In this document: piece by piece, positions 8,018 to 15,516 of the stretch
Position numbering within the stretch: the first letter of the stretch is position 1
Layout: each line of letters starts with the position of its first letter
Assembly (NCBI GenBank): GCA_022769485.1
Contig: JALEJU010000002.1
Coordinates: forward strand, 1 to 40,264
Reading direction: 5' to 3'
Source of the DNA: Bacillota bacterium
GTDB lineage: Bacteria > Bacillota > Clostridia > Peptostreptococcales > Anaerovoracaceae
DNA: 40,264 nt
Program-made: the position numbers and the translations under genes
The notes under the pieces: model-generated
What the model was told of the DNA's origin: nothing
The model's database searches: none
The model's input: the letters and a program-made list of their open reading frames with translations, nothing else

Positions 8018-8725
8018 TCAGCCCAGTTTTTTTATTTCTTTTTGTAGACGGGATATGATTTTTTTCTCCAATCGGGAAATGTAAGACTGTGAAATCCCCA
8101 TATGATCCGCCACCTGCTTCTGGGTCATTTCCTGCCCCGAAAGCAGTCCGAACCGCATTTCCATAATCTTCCGTTCCCTGGGGTTCAACAAATTCATAGC
8201 GGAACCCAGAAGGCTGCGGTTTACCTCCTGCTCGATATGGCTGTACACCTCGTCATTATCCGTTCCCAGAATGTCCGAGAGCAGAAGCTCATTTCCGTCC
8301 CAATCCACATTAAGCGGCTCATCAAACGAAACCTCCGATTTGATTTTGCTGCTGTGCCGCAAATACATAAGAATTTCGTTTTCAATGCAGCGAGACGCAT
8401 AGGTTGCCAATTTAATATTTTTTTCCGGATTAAACGTATTTACCGCCTTAATCAGCCCGATGGTTCCAATGGAAATCAAATCCTCTACGTTGATTCCGGC
8501 GTTTTCAAATTTTCTGGCAATATACACTACAAGCCGCAAATTCCGTTCGATCAAAGCTGCCCTGGCAGCTTTCTTTACGCTTTCATCCTCATCACAAAGC
8601 TCTTTTAATAACGCTTTTTCTTCTTCCGCCGTCAGCGGCGGCGGAAGCGCAGCAGCTCCGCCAATATAAAAAACGTCTCTTCTTCTCTCTCTTAAAAGAC
8701 TCCAAATCCGCAGCAAAAAACTCAA
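8018..8725 (-). CDS. sigE: RNA polymerase sigma-E factor precursor (early mother cell)
   Basis: 235 aa. The amphipathic pro-sequence ([17 protein letters not shown]) leads to [13 protein letters not shown], the site region where SpoIIGA cleaves pro-sigma-E. Region 2 contains [22 protein letters not shown] and [17 protein letters not shown]; region 4 ends in [19 protein letters not shown]. Sigma-E runs early mother-cell transcription, including genes needed later for sigma-K. The start is a TTG preceded by AAAGGGGG; no ATG lies in frame between this and an upstream stop, so the non-ATG start is well supported. It follows spoIIGA by 28 bp, as expected for the spoIIG operon. It provides an internal ruler for the truncated sigK half at 2348-2722. 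Confidence 0.97.
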   Translation of the reverse strand: MSFLLRIWSLLRERRRDVFYIGGAAALPPPLTAEEEKALLKELCDEDESVKKAARAALIERNLRLVVYIARKFENAGINVEDLISIGTIGLIKAVNTFNPEKNIKLATYASRCIENEILMYLRHSSKIKSEVSFDEPLNVDWDGNELLLSDILGTDNDEVYSHIEQEVNRSLLGSAMNLLNPRERKIMEMRFGLLSGQEMTQKQVADHMGISQSYISRLEKKIISRLQKEIKKLG

Positions 8726-8753
8726 AATGACAGCCCCCTTTCAATCATAAGCA

Positions 8754-9575
8754 CTAATCCAAAACTGCGGGATGCAGCAAAAGCTGATATTCTTCCCCGT
8801 TCCAGGCAGGGGGAAACGTATTTTTATAAATTCCCAAAACTGCCTCCACCGGTCTATACGTTCCGTTTTCAAAAATTCCGATCCGGTCCGGGCGAATGCC
8901 TTCCAGCAATCCGCTCTTTTCTCCCACACTGCAAAAAGGAATGCAGCAAAAGCGTTCAGGCGAAACAGCCGCCCCCAGCAATTGGCTGACGGCGGATTCC
9001 GTCACCAGAAAAACGGGTTTCCCCGACACGGGATCCCGAAGGAAGTTCCCGGTATCCACCAGCCCGCGCAATGCCGCACGATGCCCGTCAATTTCCACTT
9101 CCACTTCCATCAATGTCCTTTCGCTCAGCGCTTTGCTTCGGAAAAATCCGCACAGCGCCCACAAACCAAAGAATCCGACTGCCGCTCCGGGAACGATCTG
9201 CCATGCACGGACAGAGCCTATGTAAATTCCGCCCCCGCCGGTCAACGCCGGCAGGTCAAAGAAATACAAAAGGGCAATCACCGCTCCGCCCAAGGCCATA
9301 GTCATAAGGTAAAAAATGATTATCAATTTCCAGAGCTGCCGTTTTCCATATATAAAAAACATTAAAAGTATGGAAAAACCGGCTTTTGTCAAAACCCCGA
9401 CCCAAACCGGAAGAAAATCGAAGAAAAGGGTAAAAGAATAAAGTCCGCAGGCCAATCCTCCTAAAATCATCCGGCTCCGTTTCTGATGTCTGCCCGCTGC
9501 TCTGCCCGTCAGCAAAATTAAAAGGCAGCCCACCACGGCATTCTCCAGAAACAGCCATTCTCCGTAAATAACCAT
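8754..9575 (-). CDS. spoIIGA: Sporulation sigma-E processing aspartic protease SpoIIGA
   Basis: 273 aa. The N-terminal half has about five hydrophobic membrane segments (from LFLENAVVGCLLILL to VPGAAVGFFGLWALCGFF). The cytosolic C-terminal half is an aspartic protease domain with the motif LVDTGNFLRDPVSGKPV, catalytic Asp174. SpoIIGA removes the pro-sequence of sigma-E in the mother cell after a signal from the forespore protein SpoIIR. It is the first gene of the spoIIG operon. In many Firmicutes ftsZ lies directly upstream; here the neighbour is the rplT operon, separated by its terminator. The AGGGAAAAG ribosome binding site precedes the ATG by 9 nt. Confidence 0.96.
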   Translation of the reverse strand: MVIYGEWLFLENAVVGCLLILLTGRAAGRHQKRSRMILGGLACGLYSFTLFFDFLPVWVGVLTKAGFSILLMFFIYGKRQLWKLIIIFYLMTMALGGAVIALLYFFDLPALTGGGGIYIGSVRAWQIVPGAAVGFFGLWALCGFFRSKALSERTLMEVEVEIDGHRAALRGLVDTGNFLRDPVSGKPVFLVTESAVSQLLGAAVSPERFCCIPFCSVGEKSGLLEGIRPDRIGIFENGTYRPVEAVLGIYKNTFPPAWNGEEYQLLLHPAVLD

Positions 9576-9639
9576 TTGTTTATCTTTTCCCTGCGCTTTC
9601 CATCGTAAAAAATACCCTTCCCTGTTGGCTTGCAGTTGA

Positions 9640-9673
9640 ATTATAGCTTTTCAAAAGGGAGCTTTTTGTCGTA
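9640..9673 (-). promoter_or_regulatory. Putative Spo0A-dependent promoter of spoIIGA-sigE
   Basis: On the minus strand a perfect TATAAT (9645-9640) has no -35 hexamer at 17 bp. Instead, 21 bp upstream lies TGTCGTA (9667-9673, plus-strand reading), a 6/7 match to the 0A box TGTCGAA. The B. subtilis spoIIG promoter has the same geometry: an over-long spacer with 0A boxes in the -35 region, where Spo0A~P activates sigma-A polymerase. Only one box is visible here; a second would fall in the rplT terminator. Confidence 0.5.
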
Positions 9674-9689
9674 TTTCCTTGTTCCCGCG

Positions 9690-9721
9690 AAAAAAGCCCC
9701 GCACGTTTCGTGCGGGGCTTC
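9690..9721 (-). terminator. Terminator of the infC-rpmI-rplT operon
   Basis: Perfect 11-bp stem AAGCCCCGCAC/GTGCGGGGCTT with a 5-nt loop, followed on the minus strand by TTTTTTCGCGGG. It sits just past the rplT stop and insulates spoIIGA. Confidence 0.9.
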
Positions 9722-9737
9722 CCTTTTAAATCGATCT

Positions 9738-10097
9738 TTATTTCTGGCAGGCTTTCTTCGCAGTCTCTGCAAGCTGTGCAAAACCGGCGGGATCATAGAT
9801 CGCCATTTCAGCCAGCATCTTCCGGTTGATTTCAATACCGGACTTCTTCAGGCCATCCATCAGTCTGCTGTAAGAAATATCATTCATTCTTGCCGCAGCA
9901 TTGATTCTTGCAATCCACATTCTTCTGTATTCTCTCTTTTTGTTCTTTCTGCCTACATAAGCGGAAGCCAGAGAACGCATAACAGCAGGATTCGCGCAGC
10001 GGATAACCTTGCTCTTCAGGCCGTAAAAGCCCTTTGCCTGCTTCAGAATTTTCTTATGTCTTTTCTTTGTATTTACTCCTCTTTTTACTCTTGCCAT
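9738..10097 (-). CDS. rplT: 50S ribosomal protein L20
   Basis: 119 aa, the standard length. [40 protein letters not shown] and [42 protein letters not shown] are the conserved L20 blocks. L20 binds 23S rRNA early in 50S assembly and, in Firmicutes, represses its own operon by binding the infC leader. Third gene of infC-rpmI-rplT, 18 bp after rpmI, with a strong terminator behind it. Confidence 0.98.
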   Translation of the reverse strand: MARVKRGVNTKKRHKKILKQAKGFYGLKSKVIRCANPAVMRSLASAYVGRKNKKREYRRMWIARINAAARMNDISYSRLMDGLKKSGIEINRKMLAEMAIYDPAGFAQLAETAKKACQK

Positions 10098-10115
10098 TTC
10101 TCTTACCTCCCTAAA

Positions 10116-10316
10116 TTACTTGTCCAGAACGTTCTTAATTCTCTTGTGGTCTGCACTGGTCAGAATTGTGGACTGTCTCAGTCCTCTCTTTCTCTTTGTG
10201 CTCTTCTTGGTAAGAATGTGGCTCTTGTATGCTTTATGCCGCTTAACCTTACCGGTTCCGGTAATCTTAAATCTCTTGCTTGCGCCTCTGTGGGACTTCA
10301 TCTTTGCCTTTGCCAT
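10116..10316 (-). CDS. rpmI: 50S ribosomal protein L35
   Basis: 66 aa, highly basic. It begins [20 protein letters not shown], typical of L35, and ends in the conserved [14 protein letters not shown] segment. Located between infC (21 bp) and rplT (18 bp) in the conserved order, so one transcript is expected. Control is through the operon leader. Confidence 0.98.
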   Translation of the reverse strand: MAKAKMKSHRGASKRFKITGTGKVKRHKAYKSHILTKKSTKRKRGLRQSTILTSADHKRIKNVLDK

Positions 10317-10337
10317 TTTCTTCTCTCCATTCTACTG

Positions 10338-10853
10338 TTATTTATCGTTCTTGGGTGCTAAAACCATAATCAAGCTTCTGCCTTCCATCAAAGGTTTCTT
10401 TTCGATTACGCCGACCGCCGCCGTTACTTCTGCAAATTTATCCATTACGGCCTGGCCTACATGGACATAATCCTTTTCACGACCCCGGAAGCGGAGGCTG
10501 ACTTTTACTTTGTCGCCGTCCTTCAGGAATTTCGCAGCATTATTCGCTTTCACAACCAGATCATGCTCTTCGATGAATGTACTCAGACGAATTTCCTTAA
10601 TCTGGGTAATCTTCTGCTTTTTCCTGGCTTCTTTTTCCTTTTTCTGCAGTTCGTATCTGTATTTTCCGTAATCCAAAAGCTTGCATACCGGCGGATTTGC
10701 CGTAGGCGCTATATTTACCAGATCAAGCTTTTTATCAATGGACAGCTGCATCGCGTCCTCAATCGCCATAACGCCCAGCTGAGTGCCGTCGTTGTCGATG
10801 ACTCTGACTTCTTTATCACGAATTTCCTCGTTGATCAGATTTTCCTTGCTAAT
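10338..10853 (-). CDS. infC: Translation initiation factor IF-3, ATT start codon
   Basis: 171 aa from an ATT at 10853-10851. The frame is open to 10931, but the upstream residues look unlike any IF-3. A strong AGGAGG lies exactly 9 nt before the ATT, with no ATG/GTG/TTG at a suitable distance. The protein then reads SKENLINEEIRDKEVRVIDNDGTQLGVM, the canonical IF-3 N-domain. The rest covers the N-domain (IAPTANPPVCKLLDYGKYRYE), the lysine-rich linker and the C-domain (IRLSTFIEEHDLVVKANNAAKFLKDGDKVKVSLRFRGRE). IF-3 binds the 30S subunit and rejects non-canonical start codons, so its own AUU start allows autoregulation, known in E. coli and Bacillus. First gene of infC-rpmI-rplT. Confidence 0.96.
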   Translation of the reverse strand: MSKENLINEEIRDKEVRVIDNDGTQLGVMAIEDAMQLSIDKKLDLVNIAPTANPPVCKLLDYGKYRYELQKKEKEARKKQKITQIKEIRLSTFIEEHDLVVKANNAAKFLKDGDKVKVSLRFRGREKDYVHVGQAVMDKFAEVTAAVGVIEKKPLMEGRSLIMVLAPKNDK

Positions 10854-10868
10854 TGTTTTGCACCTCCT

Positions 10869-11032
10869 GCAACTAATAAAACAAACTGTTTCCCAATCGC
10901 ACCGCATAAAAAAAGCGGGCTGCAAACGCATCCGCCCCAGAAAACACCTGTATTATACAGGCTGTTTCAACAATATCAACCGTTACAACGTCAGTCGCAA
11001 GGTGAGAAGCGGATCACTTCTGCTTTTTATTT
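10869..11032 (-). promoter_or_regulatory. Leader RNA of infC-rpmI-rplT (L20-type leader) with attenuator
   Basis: About 160 nt lie between the predicted transcription start and the ribosome binding site. On the minus strand the 5' part folds as AGAAG-tgatcc-GCTTCT followed by CACCTTGCGAC. Next comes a CCTGT/ACAGG hairpin with loop ATAAT. The 3' part is an attenuator: GGGC and TGC pair with GCA and GCCC around a GTTT loop (a GGA bulge on one side), followed by GCTTTTTTT (10908-10938). Firmicute infC operons carry an L20-binding leader that uses such termination; assignment to that family is from position and layout, not a model score. Confidence 0.6.
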
Positions 11033-11039
11033 CCTAAAT

Positions 11040-11068
11040 AAGATACCATACCCCAAAACAAAAGTCAA
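11040..11068 (-). promoter_or_regulatory. Sigma-A promoter of the infC operon
   Basis: On the minus strand TTGACT (11068-11063), a 17-bp spacer and TATCTT (11045-11040). Transcription would start near 11032, which gives a leader of about 180 nt before infC. Confidence 0.65.
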
Positions 11069-11163
11069 ATTTTTTCTCTGTTTTTCAGAAACAAATATCC
11101 CTCCGCAGCGTGGGAATATTTCCGTTTCAAGCAAAATGCAAATTGGTTTTTTACTGATGTATA

Positions 11164-11206
11164 AAAACTGTGCCTGTTTCGATTCTTCCGAAACAGGCGC
11201 AGTTTT
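11164..11206. terminator. Terminator after the sigma-54 activator gene
   Basis: AAAACTG-t-GCCTGTTTC (11164-11180) pairs with GAAACAGGC-g-CAGTTTT (11190-11206) around a 9-nt loop; the single internal pair is T:G. It works as a minus-strand terminator for the activator gene ending at 11253 (T-rich side CAGTTTTTAT). Confidence 0.8.
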
Positions 11207-11252
11207 CTCACCGATTCTGCTGATTTTCTTCTTGACTCCGGACACCGCGATG

Positions 11253-12620
11253 CTACCGACCGGCTTCGATTCCAAGCCGGCGCATTTTTTGATACAGCAA
11301 AGGTCTGGAAATTTTCAGAAATTCCGCGGCCCGACTCTTATTACCGTGAAACCGCTCTAAAGTTTTTACGATCACATCCCGCTCTACCTGCCGCAGAAGC
11401 TCATCAATAGGCCTCTCGTATTTCTTCATCTGCTCCAGGGAGTAGCTCTGCACCGAACCGTGAAATTCGAGATTTTCCAAGAAAAGCGTATCGCCCTCGA
11501 TATAGTTCATCGCCTTTTCAATCATGTTCTGCAGTTCCCGAACATTTCCCGGCCAGTCATATTCCCGCATGGCTTTCATTGCCTTCTCGTCCACATGCCG
11601 CACATGCTTTCCCAGGGGTTGATTATAGATACGGATAAAGTTATTCACTAAATGCCGGATATCTTCCCTTCGCTCCCGCAAAGGAGGAATCCGAATTTCA
11701 ACCACGTCCAGCCGGTAATACAGGTCCTCCCGAAACTCGCCTGACTTTACCATCTCTTTCAAGTCCTTATTGGATGCGGCTATAATCCGTACATCTACCG
11801 GAATGCTCTTCGCTCCGCCGATCCGATCCACTTCCTTTTCCTGCAAAACCCGCAGCAGCTTAGGCTGGAGCGTTAAGGGCATCTGATTGATTTCATCGAT
11901 AAACAGCGTACCCCCGTTGGCAATTTCAAATTTTCCTTTGCGCCCCTCCTTGCTGGCCCCCGTAAACGATCCGGGCTCATAACCGAATAACTCCGATTCT
12001 GCCAGGGATTCCGGCAGCCCCGCGGAATTGATCTTCACAAAATTCCGCAGCCCTCTCCGGCTGAGGTTGTGAATGGAATGCGCTACCAGCTCTTTCCCGG
12101 TTCCGGTTTCGCCGTAAATCAAAACCGTGGAATTGCTTTTCGCCACATACTTGATCTTCTCTTTTAATTCCAGCATCACGGCCGAATAACCGATTAAATT
12201 TTCTATGGTGTATTTCGTACTTCCAAACCGCTGCAGCTCGTCTCTGGAGGACTGAAATTCTTCTCCCAGATTAAGATATCGCTCGATAAAAGAATCAACC
12301 GCCTCAAAGTCATCAAAAAGATCGTATTCCACAGCCCCCACCAGCTTCCCGCCTTTTATCAACGGCTGGCGAACCCGCACGGATACATGGTCTTTATACG
12401 AATAGAACTCCGTTGTAGCAGGCTGTTTGTACTTAATGGTATCCATCAATTTAGAAAAAGGCAGCACCTCCCCGATGTGCTTGCCGATGCAGGCTTCCGG
12501 ATCCAGCCCGTATTCCCCGCAAAGCTGCCGGTTTATATGTGTCACGCGCCCTTCCGGGTCAATGGCCACAAGCCCGTTGATCTGCTCTATAAAAAATTGA
12601 TATTCTTCCGGGGTTCGCAT
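11253..12620 (-). CDS. Sigma-54-dependent transcriptional activator (PAS, AAA+, Fis-type HTH)
   Basis: 455 aa. The N-terminal PAS domain (about 5-110) probably senses a small ligand or redox state. The AAA+ domain (about 140-375) has Walker A GETGTGKE (170-177), the sigma-54 contact loop GSFTGA (217-222; usual form GAFTGA), Walker B GGTLFIDEINQ and the arginine-finger region FREDLYYRLDV. The C-terminal Fis-type helix-turn-helix reads ETLERFHGNKSRAAEFLKISRPLLYQKMRRLGI. It would remodel the sigma-54 closed complex. Layout matches RocR/PrdR-like activators of amino-acid catabolism in Clostridia. I saw no -24/-12 promoter in the window, so the target is unknown. Start at the ATG with GGAG 9 nt upstream. 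Confidence 0.95.
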   Translation of the reverse strand: MRTPEEYQFFIEQINGLVAIDPEGRVTHINRQLCGEYGLDPEACIGKHIGEVLPFSKLMDTIKYKQPATTEFYSYKDHVSVRVRQPLIKGGKLVGAVEYDLFDDFEAVDSFIERYLNLGEEFQSSRDELQRFGSTKYTIENLIGYSAVMLELKEKIKYVAKSNSTVLIYGETGTGKELVAHSIHNLSRRGLRNFVKINSAGLPESLAESELFGYEPGSFTGASKEGRKGKFEIANGGTLFIDEINQMPLTLQPKLLRVLQEKEVDRIGGAKSIPVDVRIIAASNKDLKEMVKSGEFREDLYYRLDVVEIRIPPLRERREDIRHLVNNFIRIYNQPLGKHVRHVDEKAMKAMREYDWPGNVRELQNMIEKAMNYIEGDTLFLENLEFHGSVQSYSLEQMKKYERPIDELLRQVERDVIVKTLERFHGNKSRAAEFLKISRPLLYQKMRRLGIEAGR

Positions 12621-12759
12621 GGTTTCGCTCCTTTTTCATACCCAGAGGCAGAATTTCTGTTTCCGTCCAAAGCGTTCAAAACACGCCTTTGTACGATAAT
12701 TTTACTATATTTCTCAACTTCGTTCAAGTTTTTCAAACGGAATCCCGTTCGCTCGTAAA

Positions 12760-12797
12760 GAACAGGTGTTTACTTTTTGTTCTTTTTATGGTAAAAT
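12760..12797 (+). promoter_or_regulatory. lexA promoter with LexA (SOS) box
   Basis: TTTACT (12769-12774), a 17-bp spacer and TAAAAT (12792-12797) form a promoter. A LexA box, GAACAGGTGTTT at 12760-12771, overlaps the -35 element and fits the Firmicute consensus GAACRNRYGTTY at every fixed position. Negative autoregulation of lexA is expected. Confidence 0.8.
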
Positions 12798-12856
12798 TGC
12801 AGAAAACGTTTCATCAAAATCGCATTACATAGATGGGCGGATAGGAGGAACTGCAA

Positions 12857-13546
12857 ATGGAACCCTTAACAGAACGGGAGAAAAAGATTTTTACATACAT
12901 GAAAACGGAAATCAAAACAAAAGGGTATCCGCCTACCGTACGGGAAATGTGCGGCGCTCTGGGAATCAAATCCACATCCACAGCGCATAAAGATCTCGCA
13001 TCTCTGGAACGCAAAGGCTACATTCGCAAGGACACTTCCAAACCCCGGGCAATTGAAATTCTGGATTTTGGACGGGAAAATGAACTGAACCAACGGAATA
13101 TGCATTACGAGGAAGAACAGGACGCTGCCGCCGGACAGCTTCCGCAAACGGAAAGAACCGATGTGCTGGAAATTCCCGTAGTCGGCCGTGTAGCCGCAGG
13201 ATCCCCTATCCTTGCCGAACAGAATATAGAAGATACCTTCCCGGTTCCCGCCCAGTATGTACACAGCGGCACCCATTTCATGCTCACAGTCCGGGGAGAC
13301 AGCATGATCGAAGCCGGAATTTTCGACGGGGATTATATTCTGGTTCGACAGCAGAATACAGCAGTCAACGGCGATATCGTGGTGGCCATGATCGACGGCT
13401 TCGAAAGCGAAGCTACTGTAAAAACATTCTATAAGGAAAAAGGGCACTTCCGCCTGCAGCCGGAAAATTCTTCTATGAGCCCGATTATCGTAGATGATGT
13501 AAAAATTCTGGGTCTGGTAAAAGGCGTATTTCGTTACTTATCGTAA
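12857..13546 (+). CDS. lexA: LexA repressor, SOS response regulator
   Basis: 229 aa. The N-terminal winged helix (1-65) has [32 protein letters not shown]. The C-terminal S24 autoprotease has the Ala114-Gly115 cleavage site (RVAAGSP), the nucleophile Ser149 (GDSM) and the general base Lys189 (EATVKTF). It represses DNA repair genes and cuts itself when activated by RecA filaments. A hydrophilic linker of about 30 residues, rich in Glu/Gln/Asn, makes it somewhat longer than E. coli LexA. Single gene with its own LexA-boxed promoter, a good AGGAGG site, and a shared terminator downstream. Confidence 0.97.
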   Translation: MEPLTEREKKIFTYMKTEIKTKGYPPTVREMCGALGIKSTSTAHKDLASLERKGYIRKDTSKPRAIEILDFGRENELNQRNMHYEEEQDAAAGQLPQTERTDVLEIPVVGRVAAGSPILAEQNIEDTFPVPAQYVHSGTHFMLTVRGDSMIEAGIFDGDYILVRQQNTAVNGDIVVAMIDGFESEATVKTFYKEKGHFRLQPENSSMSPIIVDDVKILGLVKGVFRYLS

Positions 13547-13570
13547 TAAAGCATACGGAACGGCTTGCAG

Positions 13571-13614
13571 AAAATAAAGGGAACCCCGGCTTATGCCGGG
13601 GTTCCCTTTATTTT
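13571..13614. terminator. Bidirectional terminator shared by lexA and the SPFH/Arc operon
   Basis: Perfect 20-bp inverted repeat with a 4-nt TTAT loop: AAAATAAAGGGAACCCCGGC (13571-13590) and its complement (13595-13614). The AT-rich outer part gives T-tracts on both strands for the two convergent units. Confidence 0.92.
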
Positions 13615-13626
13615 CTTATCCGATTT

Positions 13627-13830
13627 CTATTTAATGTCCAGCTCCGGAGGCTCATCTAAATGTTCAGACACGTACTTCCCGTTTTTCTTTCGCTGACGGA
13701 CACATTCCGTCAGCAGATATTCGATCTGCCCGTTTACCGAACGAAAATCATCTTCTGCCCAGGCTGCAATAGCATCGTAAAGCTTGGCAGAAAGCCTGAG
13801 TGGAACTTGTTTTTTCTTGGAATCAGCCAT
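13627..13830 (-). CDS. Arc-family ribbon-helix-helix DNA-binding protein
   Basis: 67 aa. An Arc-like ribbon-helix-helix is visible: the basic strand [24 protein letters not shown] followed by [21 protein letters not shown], then a short acidic tail ([11 protein letters not shown]). Proteins of this type bind tandem short palindromes as dimers of dimers. Its ATG shares one base with the stop of the SPFH gene (TAATG), so expression is coupled. It is probably the autorepressor of this operon, acting at the palindrome at 14868-14894; that pairing is inference from position and site geometry. The layout, small RHH plus a larger partner, superficially resembles a toxin-antitoxin pair, but the SPFH partner makes that unlikely. 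Confidence 0.85.
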   Translation of the reverse strand: MADSKKKQVPLRLSAKLYDAIAAWAEDDFRSVNGQIEYLLTECVRQRKKNGKYVSEHLDEPPELDIK

Positions 13831-14840
13831 TAGTACAAACTGCCCGAATTTACGATGGGCTGCGCGTCATGATTGCCGCACAGAACTACCAGCAGATTGG
13901 ATACCATAGCAGCCTTTCTTTCTTCATCCAATTCTACGATGTTTCCTTCGCTGAGCTGATTCAGAGCCATAGCAACCATGCTCACCGCTCCGTCCACCAG
14001 CATTTTGCGGGCATCTATAATAGCGGAAGCCTGCTGTCTTTGGAGCATAACCGCCGCGATTTCGGGAGCATATGCCAAATGGGTAATCCGAGCCTCTACA
14101 ATCTCCAACCCCGCCTCTGCTACCTTTTCCTGAATTTCATCGCGAATACGGGACGCTACGATTTCGCTGGAACCGCGAAGGCTTCCTTCATCCGCCACGC
14201 CGTCTCCCGTAGTGTCTACATTAGGCGCCACATCGTAGGGATACAGCCGAACAATATTCCGCAAAGCGCTATCGCACTGCAAGGATAAATATTCCTTGTA
14301 ATTGTCTACATTGAAAACCGCCTTTGCGGTATCCACTACCCGCCAGGTAACCGCAATACCGATCTCAATAGGATTACCCAGACAATCATTAATCTTCTGG
14401 CGATTATTATTCAGTGTCATAATCTTCAGCGACAGCTTTTTATTTTCGTAGCTTGCGCCTGTCTTACCTGCACCGGCAATCAAAGCCAACGCCGAAGATT
14501 TTGTCTCACTTTCCAGATCCCCGCTTTGGTTCAGCTTTGTTTTTGCCGCAGGGTTTACACCCACGCAGAAAGGGTTTACAAAGTAGAACCCCTCTTCTTT
14601 GATCGTTCCCACATATTTTCCGAACAAAGTCAGCACCAAAGCCTCCTGCGGTTTCAAAACCTTCAGCCCCAGCAGCAGAATCCACCCCAAGCACATCCAT
14701 GCAATGCAAAGTACCGTAAGCCATGCGCCTGCCCCGGCAATGCCGAAGATCGCGCCGAAAACAGACGCCGCATACAATGCGATAATCAGCAGTAGCATAG
14801 CCATTCCCGTTTTCCTGTTCGTCAATATTTTTTCATTCAT
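13830..14840 (-). CDS. SPFH (stomatin/prohibitin/flotillin/HflK) domain membrane protein
   Basis: 336 aa from the ATG at 14840, which has AAGGAGG 8 nt upstream. Two hydrophobic segments near the N-terminus ([21 protein letters not shown] and [20 protein letters not shown]) anchor it. An SPFH domain follows (about 60-290), beginning [30 protein letters not shown] and including the long helical part [47 protein letters not shown] proteins assemble into large membrane scaffolds that organise microdomains or control proteases. Coupling to an Arc-type regulator suggests its level is controlled, perhaps under envelope stress. Function in this lineage is not known. Confidence 0.92.
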   Translation of the reverse strand: MNEKILTNRKTGMAMLLLIIALYAASVFGAIFGIAGAGAWLTVLCIAWMCLGWILLLGLKVLKPQEALVLTLFGKYVGTIKEEGFYFVNPFCVGVNPAAKTKLNQSGDLESETKSSALALIAGAGKTGASYENKKLSLKIMTLNNNRQKINDCLGNPIEIGIAVTWRVVDTAKAVFNVDNYKEYLSLQCDSALRNIVRLYPYDVAPNVDTTGDGVADEGSLRGSSEIVASRIRDEIQEKVAEAGLEIVEARITHLAYAPEIAAVMLQRQQASAIIDARKMLVDGAVSMVAMALNQLSEGNIVELDEERKAAMVSNLLVVLCGNHDAQPIVNSGSLY

Positions 14841-14867
14841 AATCAAGGCCTCCTTTTTCGAGATTCC

Positions 14868-14894
14868 GTTTTGATATCATTATGATATCAAAAC
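14868..14894. promoter_or_regulatory. Palindromic operator upstream of the SPFH/Arc operon
   Basis: Perfect 27-bp inverted repeat with 13-bp arms around one central T (14881). It contains two copies of the octamer palindrome TGATATCA (14872-14879 and 14883-14890) whose centres are 11 bp apart, one helical turn. That is the usual arrangement for cooperative binding of ribbon-helix-helix dimers. It lies 28 bp before the SPFH start codon. Confidence 0.7.
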
Positions 14895-14949
14895 TCTTGT
14901 TGTTTGTAAAGCCTGTTTTAAAAAGATCTGTTGCCGCAGCTCTGCATTT

Positions 14950-15263
14950 GTCAATGATATGACCCAAGGAAAACGGCAAGTCGCACAAGAGATCTTTGCC
15001 ATTGTGCCATGGTGTCCGAGGTAGAATCAATTTGTGCTTTATCCCTTTGGTTGCCAACGCTCTTTTAAAGGACATTTCTCAAGCTTGCTGATAAATCGGT
15101 ATGTAAATTCCGTACCGTTATCCGTCTGAATTGTTTGAATTTTGAAAGAGAACGCCTTTAACAACCGGCTTAGGAAATCTACCGAGTTCTCCGTCGTATG
15201 CTCCTCATAACCGTACACATACCTCAACCGGGTACATTCATCAATGGCCGCCCATTGGTACAA
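14950..15263 (-). pseudogene. Remnant of a DDE-type (integrase-core) transposase, frameshifted and truncated
   Basis: One frame gives YQWAAIDECTRLRYVYGYEE, later IQTDNGTEFTYRFISKL, the first two acidic positions of an rve integrase core. At about 15075 a one-base change shifts the frame; the other frame continues SFKRALATKGIKHKLILPRTPWHNGK, the block just before the third acidic residue. After HNGK the sequence is no longer transposase-like, so the catalytic Glu and C-terminus are lost, as are all residues before YQWAAID. The parent was an IS3/IS481-like element. It marks the left edge of the AT-rich accessory region. Confidence 0.75.
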
Positions 15264-15340
15264 ATTGTTTTATTTTTACAAACAGGACATTGAATCCATT
15301 CCATATTTTATAACCACCCTTTAGGTATACATTTCTCTTA

Positions 15341-15514
15341 TTACTTTCTATTTTGATTGCAATCTCCATTACAGCTGCCATTACAATGACTTCCACATTG
15401 TTTTGCGTAAGGACAGCCAACACACTTTACGCCATTCTTTTTTGCCCTGACAAGATAAAAGATAATCATGCCGACAATTATAATGAGAACTGCTATGATA
15501 ATAAAATTTTCCAT
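15341..15514 (-). CDS. FeoB-associated Cys-rich membrane protein
   Basis: 57 aa, too short for a 60-residue cut-off. One N-terminal membrane helix (ENFIIIAVLIIIVGMIIFYLV) is followed by a basic turn (RAKKNG) and a Cys-rich tail with the pattern CVGCPYAKQC, then CNGSCNGDC. This matches the small FeoB-associated proteins found in Firmicutes and Bacteroidetes, thought to help ferrous iron transport, perhaps as metal ligands at the pore. It starts 2 bp after the feoB stop, so it is translated from the same mRNA. If feoB is not made as one protein, this one probably loses its purpose. Confidence 0.85.
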   Translation of the reverse strand: MENFIIIAVLIIIVGMIIFYLVRAKKNGVKCVGCPYAKQCGSHCNGSCNGDCNQNRK

Positions 15515-15516
15515 AA

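Noticed and set aside
10461..11360. A 299-codon plus-strand frame opposite infC
   Set aside because: It lies antisense to infC and its leader, has no recognisable domain, and is a by-product of AT-rich codons.
13627..14840. SPFH/Arc pair as a toxin-antitoxin system
   Set aside because: The coupling and RHH regulator look similar, but SPFH proteins are membrane scaffolds and no toxin fold is present.
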